From contig JANWVC010000010.1 of NCBI GenBank assembly GCA_025057755.1, positions 1 through 57,733 of the forward strand: a DNA stretch of 57,733 bases, given 5' to 3'. Shown here in pieces: positions 36,675 to 46,609 of this stretch. The DNA comes from Limisphaera sp. (GTDB taxonomy: Bacteria > Verrucomicrobiota > Verrucomicrobiia > Limisphaerales > Limisphaeraceae). Positions within the stretch are counted from its first letter, which is position 1; every line of letters begins with the position of its first letter. A program made the position numbers and the translations under genes. Below the pieces are notes generated by a model. It ran no database searches and was not told where the DNA came from. It saw only the letters and a program-made list of their open reading frames with translations.

Positions 36675-38389
36675 GGCGACTGCAAAGGCCCAGCCGCTGT
36701 GGGAGCCGACTCCATCTTCTGCCGGAGCCGCGCATTTTCAGGTTCCAGCTGCAAGGCACGTTTCCACGCCTGACGCGCCTCTTCCATTCGGCCCAACGCT
36801 GCTAGGATATCACCGTAATGGTCCCACAAGGTGGCATCGGGCTCGTCCATGTGTTCTAGTGCGCGTTCCATCCAGGGCAGGGCTTCAGCAGGCTGACCCA
36901 GTTGAAACAACACCCAGGCCATGCTGTCCAGGTAGGCACTGTTGCGCGGATCAGCCCGAACGGCTTCTTCAATCAGTTTGCGCGCACGGTCCAGATTTTC
37001 GCCCCGCTCCGCCCACATGTACCCCAAATAGTTTTGGGCCGGATGAAAGCCAGGATCCAACGCTAGGCATCGCTCAAAGGCGCGGACAGCCCCCGGGATG
37101 TCACCGGTCCGTTCGGCTGTTACACCCAGTTGGAAATACAAAGCAGCGGTCAAACGGTTCGTATCCGTCGCATTGGCGATGACTTCGGCAGCGATGAAAT
37201 GCTGCCGAGCCGCTCGGTAATCGCGTTGCTGGCTGCGTGCCAAACCCGACAAGTACTCAACGAAAAAGGTCTGCCCGATCTGTTGACGCGCTTGTTCCAA
37301 CACAGTCAAAGCTTGCTCCGGCCGGTTCAACGTCAGGTACACTTGGGCCAGATTGTAATAGGCAGCTTCCAACTTTGGATTCAGCGCCAGCGCACGTTGA
37401 TAAGCATCGGCGGCCTCTGCCGGACGTCCTCCTTCCAGAGCCAGATTCCCCAAGGCAAAGTGCACCTGCACATTCAGCGGGTCCAATCCGGCCAGGGCCC
37501 CCAGCACCTCTGCGGCCTCATGGTTGCGACCCGACCGCACGTACAGGTCAGCCAGACGCGCCAGGATCATCCGTTGCAGATGGGACTGCGCCGGCGCCTG
37601 CTGGCGAGCACGCTCATACCAGACAAGCGCCTCAGCCGATTGTCCAACCCGCAAGAACAACTCGCCCAAGGCAAATTGTTGCTCCGGCGTGCCCGGTTGC
37701 AGGGCGGCCACCCGTTCCGCCACGGCCTGCAATCGCTCAGGGATCCGCGTCCGCTCGGCCGGTGTCATCATGCCCAGCCGTGTGTACCAATCGGCCAAAA
37801 TCAACAAGCTCTCAACATCGGCCTCCGGGCTGTCCATCAACGCTTGCAGCAAGGCCAACGGCTGGAGGGTAACGGGCAGCGTTCCCTGCCGTTGCAAAAG
37901 AGCTCCCAACAACGGAAGTAACGCCGCCGGGGTTGCTCCCAAACGACGCGCATCCAACAATGCTTGGAATGCTTCCGCCGATCGATCCTGTTGCAACAAA
38001 GCCTCAGCGCGCAACAGGTGCAAATCCGGCCGCCTGGAACTCCCGGCAAAGCGGTCCAAAACCGTCAGAGCTGCGGCCGCTTGTTGATATCGCAAGAATC
38101 GCCGACCCACCTCCAACGCCAATTCTTCATCCTGTGGATCGGCCTCCAAGGCGCGTCGGAACGCCGCCAGAGCCCGCGGGATATCGCCTTGGGTCTCGGA
38201 GAGCGCCCCCTCCGCAAAATGCGCATCGGCCTCAATTCGAGCTTGCAGAGCAGCTGCGTGCGGATCGCGCGAGCCCAGCCAGGACGCCCATGTGCGCCAC
38301 CGAGGTGCCGTCGCACAGCCGGCTCCCAAGCTCCAAGCCAGGGCCAGCGCCACGAATGTCACCCTCCCGAAATGGCCGGTCACCATCAT
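36671..38389 (-). CDS. TPR-repeat lipoprotein
   Basis: About 572 residues from ATG at 38387-38389, chosen because it gives a lipoprotein signal (VTFVALALAWSLGAGC with LGAGC lipobox); the open frame upstream begins with a GTG at 38446. The body is a chain of TPR motifs, such as GDIPRALAAFRRALEADPQD near 70-90, RPAEAADAYQRALALNPKLE and GDIPGAVRAFERCLALDPGF further on, and EEARQAWKRALQLEPENARL at the C-terminus. Probably anchored in the outer or inner membrane and acting as a scaffold. DUF2203 overlaps its end; the COX24-like gene and hisG are upstream on the same strand. Confidence 0.88.
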   Translation of the reverse strand: MMVTGHFGRVTFVALALAWSLGAGCATAPRWRTWASWLGSRDPHAAALQARIEADAHFAEGALSETQGDIPRALAAFRRALEADPQDEELALEVGRRFLRYQQAAAALTVLDRFAGSSRRPDLHLLRAEALLQQDRSAEAFQALLDARRLGATPAALLPLLGALLQRQGTLPVTLQPLALLQALMDSPEADVESLLILADWYTRLGMMTPAERTRIPERLQAVAERVAALQPGTPEQQFALGELFLRVGQSAEALVWYERARQQAPAQSHLQRMILARLADLYVRSGRNHEAAEVLGALAGLDPLNVQVHFALGNLALEGGRPAEAADAYQRALALNPKLEAAYYNLAQVYLTLNRPEQALTVLEQARQQIGQTFFVEYLSGLARSQQRDYRAARQHFIAAEVIANATDTNRLTAALYFQLGVTAERTGDIPGAVRAFERCLALDPGFHPAQNYLGYMWAERGENLDRARKLIEEAVRADPRNSAYLDSMAWVLFQLGQPAEALPWMERALEHMDEPDATLWDHYGDILAALGRMEEARQAWKRALQLEPENARLRQKMESAPTAAGPLQSP

Positions 38390-38471
38390 GTGCTGAGCAT
38401 ACCGCCCGAAGGCAGGGAGGGCAAAACGCGGCGAGTCAGTGGCCACCTCGGCTCTAAAGGACCGCGTTTGC

Positions 38472-38573
38472 TCAGGTCTGCCAGGTGCGTTTCTTGTGAC
38501 GATGCATGCGCAGCTTCTTACGACGCTTGTGTTTGTTAATCTTGGCTTTGCGGCGCTTCTTGAGTGAACCCAT
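38472..38573 (-). CDS. AURKAIP1/COX24-like mini-protein (bS22/mS38-type)
   Basis: 33 residues: start ATG at 38571-38573, stop TGA at 38472-38474. It begins MGSLKKRRKAKINKHKRRKK and then continues LRMHRHKKRTWQT. More than half of the residues are Lys, Arg or His. The start MGSLKKRRKAKINKHK and the LRxxRHKKRTW end fit the AURKAIP1/COX24 domain family, the bacterial counterpart of mitochondrial ribosomal protein mS38. The likely role is RNA binding at the small ribosomal subunit. It sits between hisG (19 bases) and the TPR gene. It is too short for most gene finders and may be missed. Confidence 0.85.
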   Translation of the reverse strand: MGSLKKRRKAKINKHKRRKKLRMHRHKKRTWQT

Positions 38574-38591
38574 AGACTCTTTGGACAGCTC

Positions 38592-39488
38592 TTAATATAC
38601 GACTTTGTTTAGAGGATATTCAATGATGCCTTCGGCGCCCGCAGCTTTCAGTTTCGGAATAAGTTCCCGCACGACATGTTCATCAATGATGGTTTCAACC
38701 GCCACCCAACCGGGCTGACTGAGGGGGGAAATGGTCGGATTGCGCAAAGCGGGCAACAATTTGAGCACCTCTGGCAACCGGCTTTCAGCCACGTTCATCT
38801 TCAAGCCCACCATGATTTCAGCATCTAAGGCGCCCTTCAATAACATCGCCAAAGTCTCAATCTTCCGGCGTTTCCATGGATCGCGCCACGCTTCATGATT
38901 GGCGATCAACCGAGGTGTGGACACCAAGATTTCGTCCACAATGCGTAGCTTGTTGGCCCGTAGGGACGAGCCGGTCTCGGTCACTTCAACGATGGCATCT
39001 ACCAGCTCATGCGCCTTCACCTCGGTGGCGCCCCAGGAAAACTCGACCTCGGCCTTGACTCCGTGACGTCGCAAATAGCGCTTGGTAATGTTGACGACCT
39101 CAGTGGCAATGCGTTTGCCCTCCAGATCTTTGACCGACCGGATGGGCGAATCTTCCGGGACGCACAGCACCCACCGAGCCGGTTGCCGGGTCGCTTTACT
39201 GAACAGGAATTCTCCCACATCGTGGACCTTGGAACCGTTTTCCACGATCCAGTCGTAGCCGGTGATGCCACAGTCCAAGTAACCGTGTTCGACGTATCGG
39301 CTGATTTCCTGAGCCCGAATCAACCGGACTTCCATCTCCTCATCATCCACATATGGGATGTAGGAGCGGCTGCTGACCTGGATGTGATATCCGGCCTTGG
39401 CCAACTTCTCCAATGTAGCCTCTTGCAGGCTGCCCTTGGGCAAGCCGAATCGCAATACCTTCTTTTGTTCGTCCTTCTGCTTTGCCAT
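38592..39488 (-). CDS. hisG: ATP phosphoribosyltransferase, long form (first step of histidine synthesis)
   Basis: 298 residues from ATG at 39486-39488; the longer frame upstream has no family-like sequence. It catalyses condensation of ATP and PRPP in histidine biosynthesis. [20 protein letters not shown] starts the catalytic domain; [20 protein letters not shown] and TGYDWI follow, then [20 protein letters not shown] and [12 protein letters not shown]. The third domain, with the allosteric region ([16 protein letters not shown] and [20 protein letters not shown]), is present, so this is the HisG_L type. No other his gene is nearby. Confidence 0.96.
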   Translation of the reverse strand: MAKQKDEQKKVLRFGLPKGSLQEATLEKLAKAGYHIQVSSRSYIPYVDDEEMEVRLIRAQEISRYVEHGYLDCGITGYDWIVENGSKVHDVGEFLFSKATRQPARWVLCVPEDSPIRSVKDLEGKRIATEVVNITKRYLRRHGVKAEVEFSWGATEVKAHELVDAIVEVTETGSSLRANKLRIVDEILVSTPRLIANHEAWRDPWKRRKIETLAMLLKGALDAEIMVGLKMNVAESRLPEVLKLLPALRNPTISPLSQPGWVAVETIIDEHVVRELIPKLKAAGAEGIIEYPLNKVVY

Positions 39489-39696
39489 GCGAATGCGTAT
39501 ATGCACCGCGGTGCCGGCCAATGTTTGAAATCCAAATGGCGGACCGACGTAACCGGCGCGGCCGTCTTTTTTGCCAGCTTGAGCCGCCAAATGCCAACCT
39601 TTTCTGCAAAGGGCGCCATCCGGCGCGCCTTTGGTCTGAAGCCGTTGAGCCTCATGCAGGGAAGGGCGTCCGCCACGATGGGCGTTGCCAGACGGA

Positions 39697-41910
39697 TCAA
39701 CCAGCGGCCGAGCCCGACGCAGGTTGCAACACCAAGACCGCCAATGGCGGCAATGTCATCGCTGCGGAAAATGGCAAACCATGCCAGGGAACCGCTTCCG
39801 CCAGCACGGCACCGCCGTTGCCCAGGTTGCTGCCTCCATAATACACGCTGTCAGTGTTAAGGCGCTCATGCCACAGGCCGCCCCGGGGTAATCCTACCCG
39901 ATACCCGTATCGCGGCACCGGTGTGAGGTTCAAAACCACGGCGCATTCCGACGCCGCCTGCAACGCACGGCGCAAAAACGCCAGCACACTCTGCTCGTGA
40001 TCCGAGCAATCGATCCATCGAAATCCGGCCGGGTCATGATCACCTTCCCAAAGCGCCGGTTCAGCACGGTAAAGACGGTTCAGATCTGCCACCAGTCGTC
40101 GGAGGCCGGCATGCAGCGGATGGCCCTCGGCCAGCGACCATTCCAACGCCGCGTTTGCGTCCCACTCCGTGCGTTGACCGAACTCACCCCCCATGAATAG
40201 GAGTTGTTTTCCCGGGAAAAGCCATTGATAGGCCAGCAACGCGCGGAGATTTGCAGCCTTTTGCCACTCGTCTCCCGGCATGCGGCCCCAGAGCGAGCCC
40301 TTGCCATGCACCACCTCGTCGTGCGACAACGGCAAGATGAAGTTCTCATGATGATGATAAAGCATCGCAAAAGTCAGTTCGTTCTGGTGATACTTCCGAT
40401 GAATGGGATCGCGCCGAAAATACCGCAGCGTGTCGTGCATCCAGCCCATGTTCCATTTGAACGTGAATCCCAGACCGCCGATTTGCGGCGGGCGGGTGAC
40501 CATGGGCCATGCGGTCGATTCCTCAGCAATCGTCACCACCCCCGGGTAAAGATGGGAAACCAACTCGTTGGTCTGTCGCAGAAAATCGATCGCTTCAAGA
40601 TTCTCGCGACCGCCATAGCGGTTCGGCAACCATTCGCCCGGTTTGCGCGAGTAATCCAAGTACAGCATCGAAGCCACGGCATCCACGCGCAAACCGTCCA
40701 CATGATACCGGTCGCACCAAAAAAGGGCGTTAGCCACGAGAAAATTGCGTACTTCATGCCGTCCATAGTTGAAAATCAACGTGCCCCAGTCCTGATGGGC
40801 CCCCAACCGAGGGTCTTCATGTTCGTACAGAGCCGTCCCATCGAAACGCGCCAAAGCCCAATCGTCGCCCGGGAAATGCGCGGGGACCCAGTCTACAATC
40901 ACGCCGAATCCAGCCTCGTGCAAGGCATCCACAAGATATTGAAAATCCGCCGGTGTGCCATACCGACTCGTGGGCGCATAGTAACCGGTAACCTGATACC
41001 CCCAGCTCGGATAAAACGCGTGTTCGGCCACGGGCAGGAACTCCACGTGCGTGAACCCCATCTGTCTCAGATAGTCGATCAACGGTCCGGCCAATTCGCG
41101 ATACCCAAACGATTCGACCATGGATTTCTTCCGCCAGGAGCCCAAATGCACCTCGTAAATGCTCATCGGAGCGCGCAAAGGATCCCGAGAGGCGCGTCGC
41201 TCCAACCAAGCAGCATCGCCCCAAGCATGCGTGCCGGGATCCCAAACAATGGCCGCGTGCTTGGGCGGGACCTCAAAAAAGAAACCATACGGATCCGTCT
41301 TGAGCACCATATGGCCGTAAAGATTCACAATCTCAAACTTGTACAAGGCACCGGGCCGCACCCCGGGAATGAAGATCTCCCACACTCCCGACGCGCCCAG
41401 GCGCCGCATGAGATGACGCCGACCGTCCCATCGGTTGAAATCGCCTACCACACTTACCCGCCGCGCATGCGGCGCCCAAACTGCAAAACTCACACCTGCA
41501 ACCCCATCCAATGTGCGTACCTGGGCCCCGAGTTTTTCATAAATACGTCGCTCGTCCCCCTTGCCAAATAGATACAGATCCATCTCACCGAGGGTCGGAA
41601 GAAACGAATATGGGTCTCGAACGCGGACCACCTGCCCGCTTTCCTCCGTGACCACCAGTTCATATGCATACACCCGTGGCGGTTCAAAACTCACGCCCTC
41701 GAACAAACCCACCTCATGCAAGCGTTGCAGGCGAATCCGCGGCATGTGCGGCTCATGAACGGGGACCGCTTCCACCGCGACGGCTCCGGGAATCAAAGCT
41801 CGGACCACCACCCCCCGTCGATGCCCCAACGGATGCATGCCGAGCAGATCATGCGGCGTGGCGTGTCGGAACTCGATCAGGCTCTGGAATTCTTCGGAGC
41901 TCAATAACAT
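39697..41910 (-). CDS. glgB: 1,4-alpha-glucan branching enzyme (GH13)
   Basis: About 737 residues from ATG at 41908-41910 (an earlier in-frame start at 41961 is possible). It makes alpha-1,6 branches in glycogen. The N-terminal module starts [20 protein letters not shown], followed by CBM48 with [20 protein letters not shown]. Catalytic residues: the nucleophile Asp in [19 protein letters not shown], the acid/base Glu in [15 protein letters not shown], and the third Asp in [14 protein letters not shown]. The C-terminal beta domain ends near [13 protein letters not shown]. It is a single gene here; no glgA or glgC is adjacent. Confidence 0.95.
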   Translation of the reverse strand: MLLSSEEFQSLIEFRHATPHDLLGMHPLGHRRGVVVRALIPGAVAVEAVPVHEPHMPRIRLQRLHEVGLFEGVSFEPPRVYAYELVVTEESGQVVRVRDPYSFLPTLGEMDLYLFGKGDERRIYEKLGAQVRTLDGVAGVSFAVWAPHARRVSVVGDFNRWDGRRHLMRRLGASGVWEIFIPGVRPGALYKFEIVNLYGHMVLKTDPYGFFFEVPPKHAAIVWDPGTHAWGDAAWLERRASRDPLRAPMSIYEVHLGSWRKKSMVESFGYRELAGPLIDYLRQMGFTHVEFLPVAEHAFYPSWGYQVTGYYAPTSRYGTPADFQYLVDALHEAGFGVIVDWVPAHFPGDDWALARFDGTALYEHEDPRLGAHQDWGTLIFNYGRHEVRNFLVANALFWCDRYHVDGLRVDAVASMLYLDYSRKPGEWLPNRYGGRENLEAIDFLRQTNELVSHLYPGVVTIAEESTAWPMVTRPPQIGGLGFTFKWNMGWMHDTLRYFRRDPIHRKYHQNELTFAMLYHHHENFILPLSHDEVVHGKGSLWGRMPGDEWQKAANLRALLAYQWLFPGKQLLFMGGEFGQRTEWDANAALEWSLAEGHPLHAGLRRLVADLNRLYRAEPALWEGDHDPAGFRWIDCSDHEQSVLAFLRRALQAASECAVVLNLTPVPRYGYRVGLPRGGLWHERLNTDSVYYGGSNLGNGGAVLAEAVPWHGLPFSAAMTLPPLAVLVLQPASGSAAG

Positions 41911-42191
41911 GGCTCCAGCATAAGTCAGCACCCGTGCCGGGCAATCCCAGGCTAACCCCACATTTTCACGACACGATCATCCCCGGGCCCACAAGTTGGA
42001 CTCTTTGCGCCACGCCGTCCCAGCCGTCGTTTTAGGCAACGACCACGAAGGAAGCCCCACCCCAACGCGCGCGCAAGCAGCAGCCGCAAGCTGCAGAGTC
42101 CCAGCGAGGGCCAGGTCCAAAACAGAACGATTGCGTCAATCCTACAGGCTCCACCGGTGCGCATGCACCTGGCCGTGGTCCCACGGCCGAT

Positions 42192-43934
42192 TTATGGGGA
42201 GCGTGTCGATGCAGAATTCGTAGCCGATTGCCGTACTGATTCAAGCTCTTGTTGGTACTGCCGGGCCTCCTCGGATTTGCCCAACCGTGCAGCCAGAGCC
42301 GCTAAGGATCGGGACAGCTCTGCGCGGTCCAGTTGGTCTCCGTAATCGCGCAACAGAGAGCGCCGCGCTTCGTAAGCCTCACTCCATTGCTGCAACGATT
42401 CGAAGCGCTCGGCGACTGCAAGCAGCAATCGCAACCGCTGTTGCGGCGACGGATCCAGGGCCAGCGCCCGCTGCCACATCAAAGCCGCCGAGTGCGGCTT
42501 GCCCAACTGATCATACAAATCACCCAATTTTTCTGTTAACACAGCGCTGTGGCGTGTCACCGGACACTGCTCCAAATACGTTACCATCTCGGCCAGCGGC
42601 GTGCCTCGAGCCAGGTTCAAGTTGACCAAGCGAAGATGTGACCAGGCAACCAGGGCCGACTGGCGCGACTCCAAATCGGCATGCAGAGCACTGGGCGGCC
42701 GGCCAAAGGGACGATACAACGGATCCCCCACCACCGTGATCTGCCAGGAAAGCGCCGGTTGGCTCGCCCAGGCAGCCTCGCCAAAGCTGAATCCTTGAAG
42801 TACAAAGCGCGAAATGAAGAGGGTCAAATCCGGTGTGCCGCCCAAATAAGGTTCATAAACCGGCCCCAGCGTCACGGTGGCGCCCCTGTGAAGCAACGGC
42901 CCCACCCAATGCCGATTGGTGCTGCGGAGATCAGCAGCCGCAAAGGAATGTAAATGATAAGCAAACGCACCGGGCATGAACTCGACCGTGGGTCGAGCCA
43001 ATGCACCCGTGATGTTTTCGGCGTACCAGCCGGCATAAAACCCGACCTGGCTCAGCGGGTAACTCACGGGAAACACCGATTCGTTGGTGTCCAGCACGGT
43101 GGGCAGACCCAGCAGCCGGCTCATTTCGGCCGCGTTTCGGAACATTTCTTCCCCGGGCTGCAGACCCGGCTCAACCGAGCCCCGGCAATCGAAATAGGCC
43201 CGGCCCCAAAGCCCGTCGCGTTCGGCCTCGATTGCCTTATCCACCAGGGCACGCGCAATCTCCGGTGTGGGACCGTCCAACCGGCTGACCAGCAACAGGC
43301 CGTTGGTCGGATGAAGCTGGGCCGCATTCGTACAGCCATAGTGCGGATTCACAAACGGCCCCACCAACGGATAGCCCCGCAGCGCCAACGGCAAACAGGC
43401 CAGCTCAGAATCCAACGCTGCCTCATTGCGACGCAACTCAGGCCGGAGCGAGTCGGTCTCCGGCTCATACAGCCCGGCGTCAGGTTTGATGCGCCACGGC
43501 ACACCATAACATACCACCAGATAACGAATGCTCGATTGAACCACCTGCGGCCGACTGCGTCCTCCGGCGTCCGTTCCAACGGCCGGTCCCGTCTGGACGA
43601 TCATCAGGCCGCTGTTGGTCAACATCCGCAGCAGCGGCTGCAACAACAAATCGCGGTACTCCGCCCGCGACATTTCCGGAGTCGTGGAAAGCTTCAATCC
43701 CAGCACCTGTTTTTCCGGCACCCCTCGCCGCTGTGCGTAATGCAACGCCACAGCACGACTTTCGGCTATGGCACTGTTGTAAAGAATGACCACCTGCGCC
43801 CCGTCCTCGGCCCCCCTCGAGAGCGACGGCAGGCACGAGCAAGCCAACCCGAGCCGTAGCACCAACCGCACCCATCCAATCGATGAGCAGGACCGGGCCC
43901 GCCCCTGAAACGCTTCAACAAGGAGCTGTCTCAT
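42192..43934 (-). CDS. TIGR03790-like protein with C-terminal TPR
   Basis: About 580 residues from ATG at 43932-43934, which overlaps the end of the upstream MBL gene by 20 bases. A signal sequence ([20 protein letters not shown]) leads into [20 protein letters not shown] and [15 protein letters not shown], the opening of TIGR03790-family proteins. [20 protein letters not shown] and the later [20 protein letters not shown] match the family as I recall it. The last 130 residues look like TPR ([20 protein letters not shown]). Function is unknown in the family; the protein is probably exported. Coupled to the MBL hydrolase gene. Confidence 0.75.
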   Translation of the reverse strand: MRQLLVEAFQGRARSCSSIGWVRLVLRLGLACSCLPSLSRGAEDGAQVVILYNSAIAESRAVALHYAQRRGVPEKQVLGLKLSTTPEMSRAEYRDLLLQPLLRMLTNSGLMIVQTGPAVGTDAGGRSRPQVVQSSIRYLVVCYGVPWRIKPDAGLYEPETDSLRPELRRNEAALDSELACLPLALRGYPLVGPFVNPHYGCTNAAQLHPTNGLLLVSRLDGPTPEIARALVDKAIEAERDGLWGRAYFDCRGSVEPGLQPGEEMFRNAAEMSRLLGLPTVLDTNESVFPVSYPLSQVGFYAGWYAENITGALARPTVEFMPGAFAYHLHSFAAADLRSTNRHWVGPLLHRGATVTLGPVYEPYLGGTPDLTLFISRFVLQGFSFGEAAWASQPALSWQITVVGDPLYRPFGRPPSALHADLESRQSALVAWSHLRLVNLNLARGTPLAEMVTYLEQCPVTRHSAVLTEKLGDLYDQLGKPHSAALMWQRALALDPSPQQRLRLLLAVAERFESLQQWSEAYEARRSLLRDYGDQLDRAELSRSLAALAARLGKSEEARQYQQELESVRQSATNSASTRSP

Positions 43935-44757
43935 GATGTGAGCAAGGGACACGCACGCCGGGTTCACGAGTCGGACCCAACACCAACCGCAAGCCGTCAT
44001 AGGCGAGTTCCACCCCGGAAGGCAGATCCGCGTTGACTGCGTCGTGATCATAATCGTGTGTCAGGTGGGTCAAGAGCGTGCGGTGGGCGCCGATCCGACG
44101 GGCCGCAGCCAAAGCTTCATCCAAACACATATGCGTGGGATGCGGCCGAAAACGAAGGGCATCCAAAATGGCCACCTCAACGCCGCGCACACGTTCGATC
44201 ACCTCGAGGGGCACGGCCTGACAATCATTGAGATAGGCCAGCCGCTTTTGACCCGCCTGTTCAAACAGAAAACCCGTCGTGGTAAAGCGTCCATGCGGCA
44301 GCGGCAGGGGCGTGACGTGCAAATCCCCCAGGTCAAACGGCCCCTCAATTACGTGCGGCTCCGGGATGAAATACCCCTTGGGCCAGGGCCCGTTGTGGAA
44401 CGCGTAGGCGAACACCCGCTTGAGGTCCTGCATGGTCGCCGGATCGGCATACACCGGCAAAGCCCGACCCCCGCGCAAGTCACAAAACCGCCGACAATCG
44501 TCCAGACCCATAATGTGATCGGCGTGGCCATGCGTGAACAACACGGCATCCAACCAACGGATGTTCTCCCGGAGCATCTGGAGCCGGAACTCGGGGGGCG
44601 TGTCCACCACCAGCTTCACATTCGGTGTGGCCACATAGATCGCCGAACGCGTGCGATGATTTCGCGGGTTCGCCAAAAACTCGGGCGGATAATCTGCTCC
44701 GATGACCGGAACCCCTTGCGAGGTTCCCGAACCCAACACGATCAGCTCAAACTGCAT
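43915..44757 (-). CDS. MBL-fold hydrolase (PhnP-like)
   Basis: 280 residues from ATG at 44755-44757. [17 protein letters not shown] is the typical first strand of PhnP/RNase Z-like phosphodiesterases. The zinc motif is [14 protein letters not shown] (HxHxDH), followed by [11 protein letters not shown] with further His/Asp ligands and the later YLNDCQAVP. It probably hydrolyses a phosphodiester (cyclic phosphate or similar), but the substrate is unknown. It shares an intergenic region with recN and overlaps the TIGR03790 gene. Confidence 0.85.
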   Translation of the reverse strand: MQFELIVLGSGTSQGVPVIGADYPPEFLANPRNHRTRSAIYVATPNVKLVVDTPPEFRLQMLRENIRWLDAVLFTHGHADHIMGLDDCRRFCDLRGGRALPVYADPATMQDLKRVFAYAFHNGPWPKGYFIPEPHVIEGPFDLGDLHVTPLPLPHGRFTTTGFLFEQAGQKRLAYLNDCQAVPLEVIERVRGVEVAILDALRFRPHPTHMCLDEALAAARRIGAHRTLLTHLTHDYDHDAVNADLPSGVELAYDGLRLVLGPTREPGVRVPCSHHETAPC

Positions 44758-44848
44758 GGATCAATTTTTTCCTTTGCCAGCCGAACGACGCCTTCTTGAA
44801 TGAACGGCGTCGTCCGGGCTTGCCCACCGTGGCATTAACACCTGCGAC

Positions 44849-44864
44849 GACAGCTCGAGCTGTC
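44849..44864 (+). promoter_or_regulatory. Perfect 16-bp palindrome before recN (candidate operator)
   Basis: GACAGCTCGAGCTGTC is its own reverse complement. It ends eight bases before the recN start and lies in the divergent spacer with the MBL gene. RecN is a classic SOS gene, so a LexA-type operator is a reasonable guess, but the LexA motif of this lineage is not established here. Confidence 0.45.
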
Positions 44865-44872
44865 AACTTAGC

Positions 44873-46594
44873 ATGTTGCTGTCACTGCGCATCAAAAACC
44901 TTGCATTGGTCGAGGATCTGACCTGGGAGCTGGGTCCCGGTTATCACGCCATCACAGGCGAGACCGGCGCAGGAAAATCGATCCTGATCGGCGCGTTAGA
45001 ACTGGTCCTGGGCGAGCGGGCGGACCGCACTCGACTCCGAAGCGGAGCCGACAGCGCCACCGTGGAGGCCATTTTCGACGTCCGCAACCTAGCCGAGAAA
45101 CTGGATCCGTGGCTGGGAGAGAACGGATTAGAACCGTGTGAGGAGGGTCGTCTGATCCTCAAACGCACGGTGACCGCCGCAGGAACCAATCGACAATTCG
45201 TGAATGGATCGCCCACCACCGTGGCCGTGCTGAAGCAATTGGGCGATCGGCTCGTGGATATTCACGGCCCGCACGAGCATCAGTCGTTGTTGCAACCGAG
45301 CCGCCAACTGGAGCTGTTGGATGCATTCGGCGGATTGCAAGAATTGCGCGCCGCCTTCGCCCGTGCCTGCACCGAATGCACCCGAATCGAACAAGCCCGC
45401 ACAGCATTGGTCCTGGACGAGGCCGCCTACGCGCGCCAGCTGGATCTGTTGCGCCATCAGGTTCGAGAAATCCAGGATGCCCAGCTCCAACCTGAAGAAG
45501 AAGAAACCCTTGGGGCGCTGCACCAACGGCTGAGTCACGCCGCACGCCTCCTGCAACTAAGTCGCGCAGCCCTTGACCTGCTTAGCGAAAGCGAAGAATC
45601 GATTCTAAGCCAGGCCGGTGTCGTCGGCCGCGCCCTCCAGGAAATGGAACGACTCGATCCAGCCGCGGCCGAATTTCGCAAATTGCATCTCCAGGCAATG
45701 GAGCTTTGCCTGACCTTGGCCCGACAACTCTCGCAATATGCCGATCGCTTGGAATTGGACCCGTCCCGACTCCAAGAGGTGGAACAACGTCTGGATCTGC
45801 TCCACAGCCTCAAACGCAAATACGGCCGCACGATCTCCGATGTGCTGGCTTTTGGCGAACAAGCCGCCCGGCAGCTGGCGGCTTTGGAAAAGCGCGAGAC
45901 CGAATTGGCCCGGTTGCAGGCCGAACTGACCGCCATTGAGGCCCGACTACGCGAGCTGGGCGCCCAACTCAGCACAGCCCGGCGCAAGACCATTCCCGAG
46001 CTCGAACGGGCCGTCCGCAAACATCTGAAAGATCTCGGGTTCGCACAAAGCCACTTCGAGATCCAAACCGAGTCGGCTCTGGACAAATGGACGGGCGGAG
46101 CACCGCCCTCGCTCTCCGGATTCGACCGCATCGAGTTTCTCTTTGCGCCAAATCCTGGCGAACCGCCCCGGCCGTTGCGCGCCATTGCCTCCTCCGGCGA
46201 ACTGGCCCGCGTCATGCTCGCCCTGAAAACCGTACTAGCCGCTCAAGATGAAATCCCGGTCCTGGTGTTTGACGAGGTGGATGCCAACGTGGGCGGCGAA
46301 ACCGCGCACGCCGTGGGGGCCAAAATGCGCGAAATCGCCGCGCATCGTCAGGTGCTCTGCGTCACCCACTTGGCAGCCGTCGCTGCTCCGGCAGCACAGC
46401 ATTGGTTGGTCCGAAAAGTCGTACGCCAAGGCCGCACCGTGTCCGAGATCCTTGCTTTACAGGATTCCGAGCGCGTCGAAGAACTGGCTCGCATGCTCGG
46501 CGGTCGCTCCGAAGAAGCGCTGCGACACGCGCAGATTCTGCTCGAACGAGCTCAATCCGGACACACGCGCGCCGCTCCGCGATCCGTTCGTTAA
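44873..46594 (+). CDS. recN: DNA repair protein RecN
   Basis: 573 residues, normal for RecN (about 550-570). SMC-like ATPase that acts in recombinational repair of double-strand breaks. The Walker A motif GETGAGKSILIGAL is at about 30-43, and the middle is a long coiled coil (about 160-370). The signature and Walker B region are in the C-terminal head: ASSGELARVMLALKTVLAAQ and VLVFDEVDANVGGETAHAV, then VLCVTHLAAVAA. ATG at 44873 is preceded by the 16-bp palindrome. It converges with the enolase-family gene. Confidence 0.95.
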   Translation: MLLSLRIKNLALVEDLTWELGPGYHAITGETGAGKSILIGALELVLGERADRTRLRSGADSATVEAIFDVRNLAEKLDPWLGENGLEPCEEGRLILKRTVTAAGTNRQFVNGSPTTVAVLKQLGDRLVDIHGPHEHQSLLQPSRQLELLDAFGGLQELRAAFARACTECTRIEQARTALVLDEAAYARQLDLLRHQVREIQDAQLQPEEEETLGALHQRLSHAARLLQLSRAALDLLSESEESILSQAGVVGRALQEMERLDPAAAEFRKLHLQAMELCLTLARQLSQYADRLELDPSRLQEVEQRLDLLHSLKRKYGRTISDVLAFGEQAARQLAALEKRETELARLQAELTAIEARLRELGAQLSTARRKTIPELERAVRKHLKDLGFAQSHFEIQTESALDKWTGGAPPSLSGFDRIEFLFAPNPGEPPRPLRAIASSGELARVMLALKTVLAAQDEIPVLVFDEVDANVGGETAHAVGAKMREIAAHRQVLCVTHLAAVAAPAAQHWLVRKVVRQGRTVSEILALQDSERVEELARMLGGRSEEALRHAQILLERAQSGHTRAAPRSVR

Positions 46595-46609
46595 GGCCCC
46601 GCTAGCCGA

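Noticed and set aside
40204..41571. 455-codon open frame opposite glgB
   Set aside because: Antisense shadow; glgB catalytic motifs are on the minus strand.
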